Shown here: positions 9,530 through 18,231 of the stretch, in pieces
How positions within the stretch are numbered: position 1 is the stretch's first letter
How the letters are laid out: each line of letters begins with the position of its first letter
From: Alteromonas gracilis
GTDB taxonomy: Bacteria > Pseudomonadota > Gammaproteobacteria > Enterobacterales > Alteromonadaceae
DNA: 64,000 nucleotides
Reading direction: 5' to 3'
Assembly (NCBI RefSeq): GCF_002993325.1
Contig: NZ_PVNO01000028.1
Coordinates: forward strand, 62,001 to 126,000
Made by a program: the position numbers and the translations under genes
The notes under the pieces: generated by a model
What the model was told of the DNA's origin: nothing
What the model saw: the letters and a program-made list of their open reading frames with translations, nothing else
Database searches by the model: none

Positions 9530-11329
9530 CTATATGGGCATCGACAAAATCGTATTGCACCAGCTTTTACGCTCTTTGATATTTGTATCGCTTGCACCAA
9601 ACAAATACAGGTTATTTTCATAAATCGCAGCGCCCAGTGCATAGCATTCCCCCGAAGTTCTTGGTTGCCAAAAAAGCTGGTCAGCCAATACCTTGTGTAG
9701 TCTTGCCTGTTGATAGAAAGCAATGCGATACACCCAGTGCGAGGCTGAATAACTAGAGGCTGAATTAAGAGGAACTGACTCTACTGTTGTGGAGGGGGAC
9801 GGGTTTAAAAATGGTGCTAAGTCTGAAGCAATTTGCTCCGCGTTAAATTGCGCTAAAGCAGTAGTGTTTCTAGCGAGGGGGTGTAACAACCGTGGGAGCG
9901 AAGGCAAGTTCTCTAAAGTAATAACATGTTGGTACTTGGAGATAAGACGCGGTATGAAAAGCGCTTGGTCGCTATTGGAAGCGCTGGCTCGCGCGGCTAA
10001 GCCTTTACGTGCCTTTGTAATACGCTCGCGTGCCACTGATTTTTTAGGTAAAGCTAGTGCTCCCAGACGAAAATGCCATACTCTATTGGCACTCGCTAGA
10101 TAAGCTTTTTGGGTGGTACTATCTTTGACAGTACAATCTTTGGCGGCACGCTCGTTCAAAGACAACCCATTCGTTAATTGCGCAAAATAACGAATGGCTA
10201 CACCTACACCTTCTGCGTGTTTACCAGTGTTTGCCATCGGGTTTGAAGGCGCGATATCTAATGAGGCGAGACACGTGGATACGACATCTTTTAGTCGTTC
10301 CAACTCTTGATTATTACTACCCTTTATCTGCTTGTGTGTCAGTTTTTGTGAAAGCTTTGGAAGTGCTTCTATCGAAAGCTCGCTTGCTTCTTCTTTAATC
10401 GCTTCTTTTGTGACGAGGCGAATTGCGAATTTACCTTGTTGATTAATTTCGGGGTCAATAAATAAGGTGTTTTCAGGGCCTGCTACAGTGTTAAGCGTTG
10501 TTTCTTGCTTCTGTAAACCCTTTAGAAAGCACTGAGGAAACCACCAGGTTAAGACATGGCTTATTGATTCGTTTTTGCCATTTATTGTTTGTGAATCAAG
10601 AGAGGCTTCTTTGTCTGAATGTGAGTGTTCGTATTGAGATGGGGGCTGATTAAGAGGGGCGTCTCTGTTTAGGGTTGGACCTTCGCTTAAAGCCGCTATC
10701 TCGTTCAAGGCTGTTTCCGCGCTCAGGGCTGTTTCCGCGCTCAAGGCTGTGACCACCTCTTTGCACTGTTCAAAAAATAGGGGGGAATCGCTGTAAACCA
10801 GCGTAGTAATATTGCTTGGCTGATACCACTGGCGTTTGTAGTCTTGAAGCGCTTGAATACTGTTGCTGCCTATGGTTTGTGTAAAACCACCTGCGTGTTG
10901 ATAGGCATTTTTATTGGTATCGGCTAATCGAATAGCGGCGTTTAATGCATAGTCGCTGTTTGCCTCTAGCATGGCGAGCTCGTTAAAGATAACCCCGTCA
11001 CGCTCTAAGATAACCTCATCGGTACCGTAATCCCGGTTAAGCAGGCCACAGTACAGGTAATTTACAGCATCAAGCAGCACGTTCGCTTTTTCAGACGAAG
11101 CGAAAAAGAACGTGTACTCGGCGAGTGTGGTAGCGTTTATAGTGACAGGCAGAAGCGCATTAGCTGCAAAAAGCTCGTGGGCAGCGGGGTATTGGTGAGA
11201 GCGTCGAAAGCTCATGTGCTCAGCTAAATGAGATAGCCCAGATTGGCCTGCTGCAGGGGTTTTTAGCGCAAAAACAATGCTATGTACTTTTGATCCAGAG
11301 CTGGCATCAATGAAATGAAATTCAGACAT
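9530..11329 (-). CDS. pqqF: PqqF-like M16 zinc metallopeptidase
   Basis: 599 residues. The inverted zinc motif HxxEH is at His34-Leu-Ala-Glu-His38, in the position expected for M16 enzymes, with a downstream acidic ligand candidate in 'VILERDGVIFNELAML' (about residue 110). PqqF proteases act with PqqG or other peptidases to cut the crosslinked Glu-Tyr unit out of modified PqqA. This protein is shorter than the roughly 760-residue PqqF of Klebsiella or Pseudomonas and has a low-complexity repeat of the 'ALSAETALSAET' type near residue 200, possibly a linker. It follows pqqE after 87 bases on the same strand. No strong ribosome site is seen before the ATG. Family is secure; role in PQQ maturation is inferred from context. 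Confidence 0.75.
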   Translation of the reverse strand: MSEFHFIDASSGSKVHSIVFALKTPAAGQSGLSHLAEHMSFRRSHQYPAAHELFAANALLPVTINATTLAEYTFFFASSEKANVLLDAVNYLYCGLLNRDYGTDEVILERDGVIFNELAMLEANSDYALNAAIRLADTNKNAYQHAGGFTQTIGSNSIQALQDYKRQWYQPSNITTLVYSDSPLFFEQCKEVVTALSAETALSAETALNEIAALSEGPTLNRDAPLNQPPSQYEHSHSDKEASLDSQTINGKNESISHVLTWWFPQCFLKGLQKQETTLNTVAGPENTLFIDPEINQQGKFAIRLVTKEAIKEEASELSIEALPKLSQKLTHKQIKGSNNQELERLKDVVSTCLASLDIAPSNPMANTGKHAEGVGVAIRYFAQLTNGLSLNERAAKDCTVKDSTTQKAYLASANRVWHFRLGALALPKKSVARERITKARKGLAARASASNSDQALFIPRLISKYQHVITLENLPSLPRLLHPLARNTTALAQFNAEQIASDLAPFLNPSPSTTVESVPLNSASSYSASHWVYRIAFYQQARLHKVLADQLFWQPRTSGECYALGAAIYENNLYLFGASDTNIKERKSWCNTILSMPI

Positions 11330-11416
11330 ACACTTTTATCATAACGGGTTAACAGTCTCTCTTACCACTTGGCGCTCACCATTTCGTACTCGCCACATAG
11401 TATTTATCCCAAACAC

Positions 11417-12577
11417 TTAGCTTGATGTATTTACTTCTAGGATGGGAATCGGCTTTTCCACCTTCCGATACTGTAGTGCCTTCGACGGTGCAGTACCTGC
11501 TTTATCGGTAATGCCTTTCATCAAATGGTGATCGGGCGACTTGCTGCAAACCGGATCCGTCTTATACATATCACCTGTTAGCAGGTAGGCCTGACATCGG
11601 CAGCCGCCAAAGTCTTTATCTTTTTCATCGCAGTCCCTACAGGGCGACGGCATCCAACTATCGCCACGAAAATGATTAAAGCTAAAGTCTTGGTGCCAAA
11701 TATCGTGCAATGAACGTTCTTTCACATTAGGAAAACGAAGGGGCAATATCTTTGCACTGTGACACGGAAGGGCACTGCCATCTGGCGTTACGGTTAAAAA
11801 CGTAGTGCCCCAGCCATTCATGCACGCCTTAGGGCGAGATTCATAGTAGTCGGGCGACACAAATATGAAGGTTGGCCCTTTACCGTTTTGCTGCGCGCGG
11901 TAGCGGTTCACTGCGGCCTCAGCTTCCTGTAGCTGCTGTGAGGTAGGTAACAGATGGTCTCTGTTTTCATAGGCCCAGCCGTAATACTGCACGGTAGCTA
12001 GCTCGACAAAATCAGCGTTCAGCTGCTCGCTGAGCGCCATCACGTCTTGTATTTCGTGAATGTTCTGCGCGGTAATACAGAAGTTGAGCACCATAGGGTA
12101 GTTGTATTGTTTTACCAGCTTCGCAATTTTAAGTTTTTGTTCAAATGAGTGACGCTTGTTGCCTATTAAGTCGTTGACTTCGGCATTGGCTGCCTGAAAG
12201 CTCAGCTGAATGTGGTCAAGGCCGGCTTCTTTGAGTTTGGCAATCCGTTTTTCTGTCATGCCAATGCCAGAGGTGATCAAGTTGGTGTAAAAACCCAAAG
12301 CCCGCGCATAAGCGACTAAGTGCTCTAAGTCTTTTCGAAGCAATGGCTCTCCGCCAGAAAAGCCCAATTGCACGGCGCCCATTTCCCGCGCTTCACGCAG
12401 TACACGCTCCCAATGCTCAGTAGAGAGCTCATTAAATGTTTCTTCCATGTTTACTGGGTTTGAGCAATAGGGGCAATGCAATGGGCACTGATAGGTAATT
12501 TCGGCTAGGAGCCATAGCGGAGGCGTTATGCTATTTGGTTCGTCGGTTTGTAAATCAACGTCTGTATCATTCGTCAT
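11417..12577 (-). CDS. pqqE: PqqE, radical SAM PqqA crosslinking enzyme
   Basis: 386 residues from the ATG at 12577, which overlaps the pqqD stop by 11 bases. The radical SAM cluster motif is Cys31-x3-Cys35-x2-Cys38 ('CPLHCPYC'), followed by 'GFSGGEPLL' for SAM binding. The C-terminal SPASM part has the auxiliary iron-sulfur cysteines ('CMNGWG', 'PCHSAK', 'CRDCDEKD', 'GGCRCQAY', 'DPVCSKS'). It forms the carbon-carbon bond between the Glu and Tyr of PqqA, the first step of PQQ synthesis, with PqqD as peptide chaperone. Length is normal. A longer reading to 12625 has no support and would run deeper into pqqD. Confidence 0.97.
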   Translation of the reverse strand: MTNDTDVDLQTDEPNSITPPLWLLAEITYQCPLHCPYCSNPVNMEETFNELSTEHWERVLREAREMGAVQLGFSGGEPLLRKDLEHLVAYARALGFYTNLITSGIGMTEKRIAKLKEAGLDHIQLSFQAANAEVNDLIGNKRHSFEQKLKIAKLVKQYNYPMVLNFCITAQNIHEIQDVMALSEQLNADFVELATVQYYGWAYENRDHLLPTSQQLQEAEAAVNRYRAQQNGKGPTFIFVSPDYYESRPKACMNGWGTTFLTVTPDGSALPCHSAKILPLRFPNVKERSLHDIWHQDFSFNHFRGDSWMPSPCRDCDEKDKDFGGCRCQAYLLTGDMYKTDPVCSKSPDHHLMKGITDKAGTAPSKALQYRKVEKPIPILEVNTSS

Positions 12578-12956
12578 AGCGGATCCACTTCTTTTGCTCG
12601 GCATGAAGTAGAAATGCATGAACATCTTCTTCTAAGTCATCAGGTGCATCAGGGAACGCTTGGCGAAGTTCAGCACAAATGGCATTTTCCGTATTGTTGC
12701 CATCTACACGCTTAAGAATTTCTGCCGCAGAAGGGTTAAGTTTGATCATTCCTTCGGGGAACAACAAAACATAACAACCCTGAGCTTTCTCGTACTGCAT
12801 GCGAAAAAGCGGATTTAAAGAAGCTATTTTGTCTCTTGTGCGGCCGCCCTCGTTGTTGTGACTGCTGCTATTTTCAATGTTACTTTCCACGTTATCAGCA
12901 CCGGTGCTATCAGCATCTAAGTGGTGTTCGGTTTGCGATTGTAAATTCGACATCAT
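12567..12956 (-). CDS. pqqD: PqqD, PqqA-binding chaperone with long N-terminus
   Basis: 129 residues from the ATG at 12956, whose A is shared with the pqqC stop (TAATG), so translation is coupled; ATG at 12953 is an alternative. The conserved PqqD core ('[22 protein letters not shown]', split here by description only) covers about residues 45-129. It binds PqqA and presents it to PqqE. Typical PqqD is about 90 residues; here about 40 extra N-terminal residues are polar and Asp/Asn/Ser-rich, probably disordered. Family assignment is firm. Confidence 0.93.
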   Translation of the reverse strand: MMSNLQSQTEHHLDADSTGADNVESNIENSSSHNNEGGRTRDKIASLNPLFRMQYEKAQGCYVLLFPEGMIKLNPSAAEILKRVDGNNTENAICAELRQAFPDAPDDLEEDVHAFLLHAEQKKWIRYDE

Positions 12957-13711
12957 TAAAACCTCCCTATATGGCACACCCGCTGGTCGGCAATACCATC
13001 AAACGGCTTTCTCTTATATTCATAGGCAAAGCAGATGGCATCAGCAATGCTCCACAAAATATCAATTTTGAACTGCAGTATATTGAGCGCATGTTCTTGC
13101 TGTTGTCGGGTAACAAAGTGGTCAAGGGTAATCTGCAGGCCATGCTTTACATCACGGCGCGCCTGACTTAACCGCATTTGAAAGTAGGTAAAGCCTTCAC
13201 TATCAATCCATGTATAGTGCCTAGGCCAGGTATCTAGTCGGCTTTGATGTATTTCAGGGGCGAACATTTCAGTTAACGATGAGCAGGCAGCCTCTTCCCA
13301 CGACGCACGGCGGGCAAAATTCACATAGGCATTTACTGCAAACTTAACCGCTGGCAACAGGTGGGTCTCATCAAGTAATTCACTGCGGTTCAAGCCTACT
13401 GCTTCGCCTAACCGCAACCAGGCTTCTATGCCGCCCACTCCGTCTTCACCTTCCCGTCCATCGTGATCAATAATTCGTTGGATCCAGGTTCTGCGTACCG
13501 ATTGGTCTTCGCAATTCGCTAAAATTGCCGCGTCTTTAACCGGTATCGCCATTTGATAATACAGTCGGTTGGCCACCCAGCCCTGAATTTCATCAACGCT
13601 GCAGTGTCCTTCATTCATACGTTTATGAAAGGGGTGATGAATATGATAGTAAGCGCCTTTTTCTCTCAGTTTTTGTTCGAATTCTTGTCTAGACCATGCG
13701 TGTTCTGTCAT
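12956..13711 (-). CDS. pqqC: PqqC, pyrroloquinoline-quinone synthase
   Basis: 251 residues, normal length. A helical-bundle oxidase that catalyses the last step of PQQ synthesis: ring closure and an eight-electron oxidation by O2 without metal. Visible family signatures include '[12 protein letters not shown]' near the start, '[14 protein letters not shown]', 'IIDHDG', and '[14 protein letters not shown]' followed by 'RLSQARRDV', which carry the active-site His, Tyr and Arg residues. It starts 3 bases after pqqB ends and shares its stop with the pqqD start. Confidence 0.97.
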   Translation of the reverse strand: MTEHAWSRQEFEQKLREKGAYYHIHHPFHKRMNEGHCSVDEIQGWVANRLYYQMAIPVKDAAILANCEDQSVRRTWIQRIIDHDGREGEDGVGGIEAWLRLGEAVGLNRSELLDETHLLPAVKFAVNAYVNFARRASWEEAACSSLTEMFAPEIHQSRLDTWPRHYTWIDSEGFTYFQMRLSQARRDVKHGLQITLDHFVTRQQQEHALNILQFKIDILWSIADAICFAYEYKRKPFDGIADQRVCHIGRF

Positions 13712-13713
13712 TA

Positions 13714-14634
13714 CTACACCTCAATTTCCATACCGTCGTAAGCCAATTCAATACCCTGCTCACACAGGCTGTGGTAAGCACTGGAGTCTTCGTCAAGCAC
13801 GCGATTTGTGTTGTTGATATGAATAAGCACTTTACGCTTAACGTTAAATTCATTTAAAAGCGCTATGGCTCCGCCTTTTCCATTAACCGGCATGTGGCCC
13901 ATATCCGTGCCCAGTTTGTTGCTGAAACCGTGATCTATCATTTCTTCATTGGCCCACAGCGTACCGTCAAATAGCACGCAGTGAGATTCACGCATCACCT
14001 GTTTTACTGTGTCGTTTGCCTGCATACATCCCGGCGCGTAAAAAAGCACGTTGCCCGTGGTGTCGTCAGTTATCTTCAGGCCGATATTGTTGCCCGGCAC
14101 AATGTTGTCGCGATACGTCGAGTAAGGGGGCGCATTAGACTCTAATACCACGGGTTGGAAAGTCAGGCCTTCTGCCCCCTTTGGTACAAAGCGTTGATGA
14201 TAATCGGTATTAATTGAATGCTGCTGTAGTCCGCCGTGCCAGTGCTTTAATACGGTAAAAAGCGGAAAGCTGGTGGTTAGGTCTTCGGCCACAACATCGG
14301 TACAATAAACGGGAAGGGGTAAACCTTCGCGCAAAGTTAGCAGGCCTGTAGTATGGTCTATTTGACTGTCGGTAAGCACAATTGCGCTTATGCGAGTGCC
14401 GCGAGAAACATGGGCATCGGGCCACAGCTGCGGATGGCTATTTATCTGCTCCCTTAAATCGGGGGAGGCATTAATGAGAACCCAGTTGTTGCCGTCGCTA
14501 CTGACAGCAATGCTCGACTGTGTTCTGCTTTTAGCCTTTATTTTTCCTTCCCGTAATCCCTTACAATTTGGGCAGTGACAGTTCCATTGCGGAAATCCAC
14601 CCCCGGCGGCAGCACCAAGAATCAATACGTGCAT
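13714..14634 (-). CDS. pqqB: PqqB, metallo-beta-lactamase-fold PQQ biosynthesis protein
   Basis: 306 residues. The N-terminus '[19 protein letters not shown]' and the cysteine pair motif 'CHCPNC' are hallmarks of PqqB, with the metallo-beta-lactamase fold continuing through 'ASPDLREQI', 'DSQIDHTTG' and 'DMGHMPV'. PqqB is an iron-dependent hydroxylase that acts on the Glu-Tyr intermediate before PqqC. It is the first gene after the pqqA hairpin and is followed 2 bases later by pqqC. Confidence 0.97.
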   Translation of the reverse strand: MHVLILGAAAGGGFPQWNCHCPNCKGLREGKIKAKSRTQSSIAVSSDGNNWVLINASPDLREQINSHPQLWPDAHVSRGTRISAIVLTDSQIDHTTGLLTLREGLPLPVYCTDVVAEDLTTSFPLFTVLKHWHGGLQQHSINTDYHQRFVPKGAEGLTFQPVVLESNAPPYSTYRDNIVPGNNIGLKITDDTTGNVLFYAPGCMQANDTVKQVMRESHCVLFDGTLWANEEMIDHGFSNKLGTDMGHMPVNGKGGAIALLNEFNVKRKVLIHINNTNRVLDEDSSAYHSLCEQGIELAYDGMEIEV

Positions 14635-14654
14635 AATAACTCCATACTACAAGT

Positions 14655-14682
14655 AAAAAAAGGCTGCATAGGCAGCCTTTTT
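14655..14682 (-). terminator. Attenuator-type hairpin between pqqA and pqqB
   Basis: AGGCTGC (14661-14667) pairs with GCAGCCT (14672-14678) around a four-base loop, flanked by A and T tracts. In the minus-strand transcript this is a compact intrinsic terminator, 25 bases after the pqqA stop and 20 bases before pqqB. It should let most transcripts stop after pqqA and a minority continue, giving more precursor peptide than enzymes. Confidence 0.8.
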
Positions 14683-14706
14683 GTTCATCATCCCAGAGGG
14701 CGTTGC

Positions 14707-14778
14707 CTAGCGGTTATTGATGTAAAGAGTTACTTCAAAACCAAGGCGCATTTCTGTGTATTGGGGTTTAGTCCACAT
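14707..14778 (-). CDS. pqqA: PqqA, PQQ precursor peptide (23 residues)
   Basis: A 23-codon gene. The peptide begins MWTKPQYTEMR and ends 'GFEVTLYINNR'. Glu15 and Tyr19 have the required E-x3-Y spacing; these two residues are crosslinked and become PQQ. A ribosome site (AGAGGA) lies about 8 bases before the ATG at 14778. The gene lies between the palindrome at 14844-14859 and the hairpin at 14655-14682, upstream of pqqB on the same strand, as in other pqq operons. Function is certain from motif and position. Confidence 0.97.
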   Translation of the reverse strand: MWTKPQYTEMRLGFEVTLYINNR

Positions 14779-14843
14779 AATTGTTCCTCTTCTTTATGAT
14801 TAAACGCATGACTGAGTATATGTTGAATATGTGTTAACAGATA

Positions 14844-14859
14844 TCCTCCTAAGGGAGGA
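14844..14859. promoter_or_regulatory. Palindromic operator candidate, copy 2 (pqqA promoter)
   Basis: TCCTCCT (14844-14850), AA, GGGAGGA (14853-14859). It is 65 bases before the pqqA ATG. A minus-strand TATACT hexamer lies at 14815-14820, 23 bases inside the site. The site is also 24 bases after the stop of the M17 peptidase gene, so it falls between two transcription units. Confidence 0.75.
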
Positions 14860-14882
14860 GAACTGTCATGAATTTTGATGAT

Positions 14883-16730
14883 TTATCGCTTATTTTTGAT
14901 AGCGCAGCGGCTTAAGTAAGATAACAGCAAAGGAATAGGGCGACCGGTCGCCGATAACGATTTGGTGTAGGTAAAAGCGGTTCCTGCCACATCGAGGTGA
15001 GCCCACGGCGTGCCGTCAGCAAAACGAGAGAGAAAGCAGCCTGCCGAAATAGCACCGGGAGAGTTTATGCCCGTATTCATCATATCCGCGTGCTGAGAGG
15101 TAATGGCGTCTTGATATTCTGGCCAAAATGGGAAAGGCCAGCACCTGTCGTTAGCCAGTTCACCCGCTTCAACTAACGCACTTTCAAGCGCTGATGAGTT
15201 GCTAAAAAGCGCAGTGGCTTTGTGCCCCAGTGCGCTAATAGCCGCGCCGGTTAGCGTTGCTATATCAATAATAACCGAAGGGGAAAACTGTTTCGCGTAG
15301 CTGATTGCATCGGCCATAAGCATACGCCCCTCTGCATCGGTGCTCATGACTTCCACGGTTTTTCCTGAGTGCATAGTAATGATGTCACCCGGGCGATAGG
15401 CTTTGCCATCAATGGCATTGTCGGCGCTTGCCACAATACCAATAATATTTATATTTAACCCCAGCGTGGCAACCGCCTGAATGACGCCCAATACGCAGCC
15501 GGCACCCGCCATATCGTAAATCATATGTCGCATATCGGGGCTACGTTTTAACGTGAAGCCGCCGCTGTCAAAGGTTACGCCTTTGCCGATTAACACTACT
15601 GGCGGTGAATTCTCTAAACCTTTGGCTGTATAGCGAAGAATAGGCATGGTGGCAGCAAACTGTGAACCTGCATTTACTGCCAAATAACCGTTCATGCCTA
15701 ACTGCTTTAGTGTACTTTCACTGAGGATATCGCAAGACACCGTATTAAAGGTTTGCGCCAGATTCTGAGCTTGTTCGGCCAGATAATCTGGCGTACATAA
15801 GTTGGCTGGCATGTGGGCGAGATCTTTAGCCCAGGTCATCGCGGCATTAAGGGCTGTTTCATAGCGGATAGTATGTGAAACGAGACGCTTTTGCGCGTTA
15901 TTAAAATGCTTGGCATCTAATGCAAGAAACAGCGTGCCCCTAATATCAAGTGCTTGGTTAATTGCTTCATTATTTGATGCATTGTTTGCGCCGTTGTTGC
16001 CATCGCGGACTCGACTGCTAGAAACCGAACGATTATTCGTCTTATAGCCCTTAAAGTGATAGCCATGCTTGAAATAGCTTCTAAGTAGCGCACCCAGAAA
16101 CTGTGAGTGGCTCGCAATGGTGTTAACAGGGTCGCTGCTTGCTGTTTCATTGCTAGAAAGCGCCATTAACGACAGTTTTTCCAAGGTTACTGACACGCTT
16201 TTAAGCTTTTTAAATAATGCATCGAACTGCTGTTCTAGGTAGCGAAATGCTGGCGCGTCATTTTGGCTCAAGTCACTTCTGCGTTTTAAATTAAATGCAG
16301 AATTTGAATCGCTAGCGTAGCTTGAGTAGTTTACCTTCGAAGGATTATTAATATCAGATACAGCCTGTACACAGCTAGAGTAATTTAAGGCATCTGACGT
16401 TTCAAAAAGCGCAAAATCGACACCATAAAACAGCACCCGTTTCACATCAGCTAATTGTTGGCTTATTTCGTTCTGTCTGTTGTTTTCACTGTCCGAGCTA
16501 TAACTTGTTTTAAACGCCTTAAGGCCTTGTACGAATATACATTCGCCTTTATTTCCAGCAAAACCTTCATCGTCAAAAACCTGCTCAATGTATGCCTTAG
16601 CGGGTGTTGAAAAGTGAAAGAGTTGGCTTGCCAATAACGTGGGTGTAGTTAAAATAAGTAAGCAGTCACTATCGTCTAACGTTTCAAATTTATTGCTTTC
16701 ATCAGTCCAAATTAGGTTTGCTTTTATCAC
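14883..16730 (-). CDS. M17 leucyl aminopeptidase family protein
   Basis: 615 residues from a GTG whose last bases overlap the stop of the upstream permease gene (GTGA). The C-terminal catalytic domain (about 300-610) keeps the M17 metal and catalytic residues: Lys and Asp in 'GKGVTFDSGGF', Asp in 'MIYDMAGAG', and Asp, Glu and Arg in 'STDAEGRM'. M17 enzymes are cytosolic zinc/manganese aminopeptidases that release N-terminal residues. The N-terminal half is longer than usual (family about 500 residues) and Ser/Asn-rich. As last gene of the PQQ-associated ABC operon and just upstream of pqqA, it may trim PqqA-derived peptides; this is inference. A general housekeeping role remains possible. Confidence 0.88.
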   Translation of the reverse strand: MIKANLIWTDESNKFETLDDSDCLLILTTPTLLASQLFHFSTPAKAYIEQVFDDEGFAGNKGECIFVQGLKAFKTSYSSDSENNRQNEISQQLADVKRVLFYGVDFALFETSDALNYSSCVQAVSDINNPSKVNYSSYASDSNSAFNLKRRSDLSQNDAPAFRYLEQQFDALFKKLKSVSVTLEKLSLMALSSNETASSDPVNTIASHSQFLGALLRSYFKHGYHFKGYKTNNRSVSSSRVRDGNNGANNASNNEAINQALDIRGTLFLALDAKHFNNAQKRLVSHTIRYETALNAAMTWAKDLAHMPANLCTPDYLAEQAQNLAQTFNTVSCDILSESTLKQLGMNGYLAVNAGSQFAATMPILRYTAKGLENSPPVVLIGKGVTFDSGGFTLKRSPDMRHMIYDMAGAGCVLGVIQAVATLGLNINIIGIVASADNAIDGKAYRPGDIITMHSGKTVEVMSTDAEGRMLMADAISYAKQFSPSVIIDIATLTGAAISALGHKATALFSNSSALESALVEAGELANDRCWPFPFWPEYQDAITSQHADMMNTGINSPGAISAGCFLSRFADGTPWAHLDVAGTAFTYTKSLSATGRPIPLLLSYLSRCAIKNKR

Positions 16731-17509
16731 GAGAAGCGCCCTTTTGAGGCTTTGGGGCGAAAGCTTCTAACAGCGAAAATAAACGTGATAGCAGAAAGGC
16801 AAAGTACAACGGCAAGCGCGTTGTGTTCGAGTTTTTCGTAGAGCGCAAATCGAAGTAATTCTACGCCGCTACTAAAGGGGTTAAAAGCACAAATCTGATA
16901 CAGCCATTCGCTGGCCTCACGCATTTTCCAAAGCGGGTATAGGGCGCTTGATAGAAAGAACAATGGGAAAATGACGAAGTTCATGACCCCGGCAAAGTTC
17001 TCTAGCTGCTTAATATAGTTTGCCAGTAATAATCCTAACGAACCTAAAAACAATGACAGTAGCGCAATAACAGGCAACGCATAAACGTATCCCAACGCAG
17101 ATAGGCGTACATCTAGTAAAAGCGCAAAGGCAAAGAAGATGTACACCTGAATAGCGCTTACCAAGGTGTTGGCAATAAGCTTACTGCCTAGCAGAAAAGG
17201 GCGGGGAACCGGGCTTAACAGTAAAACTTTCATGCTGCCCATTTCTCTGTCGTACACCATGGACAATGAACTTTGCATACTATTAAAAAGCACAATCATG
17301 GCGGCAAGCCCAGGTACAATGTACTCCTCGTACAAAATGTAACTCTCGTAAGGCTCGGTCATTGAAAGACCTAGGGACGAACGAAACCCCGCGGCAAAAA
17401 CAAATAACCAAAGCAGGGGGCGCACCAATGCACTTAACAGGCGTGTGCGTTGCTGCCAGAACTTCAGCATCTCTCGGGTAAGTACGCCCACAAAACAGCG
17501 CCAATACAT
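16727..17509 (-). CDS. ABC-2 type permease, PQQ-associated ABC system
   Basis: 260 residues from the ATG at 17509, which shares one base with the ATPase stop (TGATG) and has an upstream GGAAGG ribosome site; an upstream in-frame start at 17539 would overlap the ATPase more. About six transmembrane helices are visible, with the ABC-2 signature region 'YDREMGSMKVLLLSPVPRPFLLG' described by its core residues. ABC-2 permeases usually export. This one belongs to the conserved set of ABC genes known to travel with PQQ alcohol dehydrogenases; the transported compound is not known. Confidence 0.88.
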   Translation of the reverse strand: MYWRCFVGVLTREMLKFWQQRTRLLSALVRPLLWLFVFAAGFRSSLGLSMTEPYESYILYEEYIVPGLAAMIVLFNSMQSSLSMVYDREMGSMKVLLLSPVPRPFLLGSKLIANTLVSAIQVYIFFAFALLLDVRLSALGYVYALPVIALLSLFLGSLGLLLANYIKQLENFAGVMNFVIFPLFFLSSALYPLWKMREASEWLYQICAFNPFSSGVELLRFALYEKLEHNALAVVLCLSAITFIFAVRSFRPKASKGRFS

Positions 17510-18231
17510 CAGGAGCCTTCCTGCATTAAATGCTGCCAAAGGTGCTCAATATCTTGTTGATGATACTTGGCTAACAATGCTTCACATTTATCGTGGGCTA
17601 ACACTCGCCCCTTTGATAAGACTATCAAGTTGTTGTTGTGCTTCACTTCTTCAAATAAATGGGTGGCCCATAGTACGCTTACGTTTTGGGAATGAGCGAG
17701 TGCTTGTACTACCCGCAAAATAAGATGACGGGATTCTATATCTAAGCCAACGGTAGGCTCGTCTAGTAGCAGCAAGGATGGCTTGTGAATAAGGCAGCGA
17801 GCTAACTCAACCCGCCGTCTGTGCCCGCCATTTAAGTTTCGAATTTTTGTGTTGAGCTTGGTCGTAAGGTCGAGCTCGTCGAGCAGACCTTGAATATGAG
17901 ATAGCGCGCTAGTGGTACTTATGCCGTGGAGCGAAGCAAAGTAGGACAAATTTTGTTTTACTGATAAGTCGATATCTAAGGTACTTTGCTGAAATACCAC
18001 GCCCATTTTCGCCATAATACTTGTGCGAGATTGAGACAGGCTAGCACCATCAAAGGTAATGCTGCCTTGCGTGAGTTTTTGAAGGCCCGTAATAAGCGCA
18101 AATAAGGTACTTTTGCCTGCGCCATTTGGCCCAAGCAGCATGGTTAAGCCTGGTTTTAGGCAAAGGCTTATATTGTCCAGCGCGTGATGGCTGCCGTACT
18201 GATGTGAAACCGCCTGAACCGTTATTTCCAT
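17509..18231 (-). CDS. ABC transporter ATP-binding protein, PQQ-associated system
   Basis: 240 residues. Walker A 'GPNGAGKST' (about 35-43), Q-loop 'VFQQ', Walker B 'LLLLDEPTVGLD' and the H-loop 'ATHLFEE' are all present. The signature motif is degenerate ('LNGGHRRRVELAR' in place of LSGGQ). It powers the ABC-2 permease encoded next. Starts 10 bases inside the end of the propeller gene. The group of binding protein, propeller, ATPase and permease matches the family set annotated as ABC transport linked to PQQ-dependent alcohol catabolism. Confidence 0.93.
   Translation of the reverse strand: MEITVQAVSHQYGSHHALDNISLCLKPGLTMLLGPNGAGKSTLFALITGLQKLTQGSITFDGASLSQSRTSIMAKMGVVFQQSTLDIDLSVKQNLSYFASLHGISTTSALSHIQGLLDELDLTTKLNTKIRNLNGGHRRRVELARCLIHKPSLLLLDEPTVGLDIESRHLILRVVQALAHSQNVSVLWATHLFEEVKHNNNLIVLSKGRVLAHDKCEALLAKYHQQDIEHLWQHLMQEGS

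Noticed and set aside
9409-9723. Upstream extension of the TonB receptor frame to 9723
   Set aside because: It would overlap the PqqF-like gene, cross the palindrome at 9471-9489 and place unrelated sequence before the export signal. The ATG at 9408 fits better.
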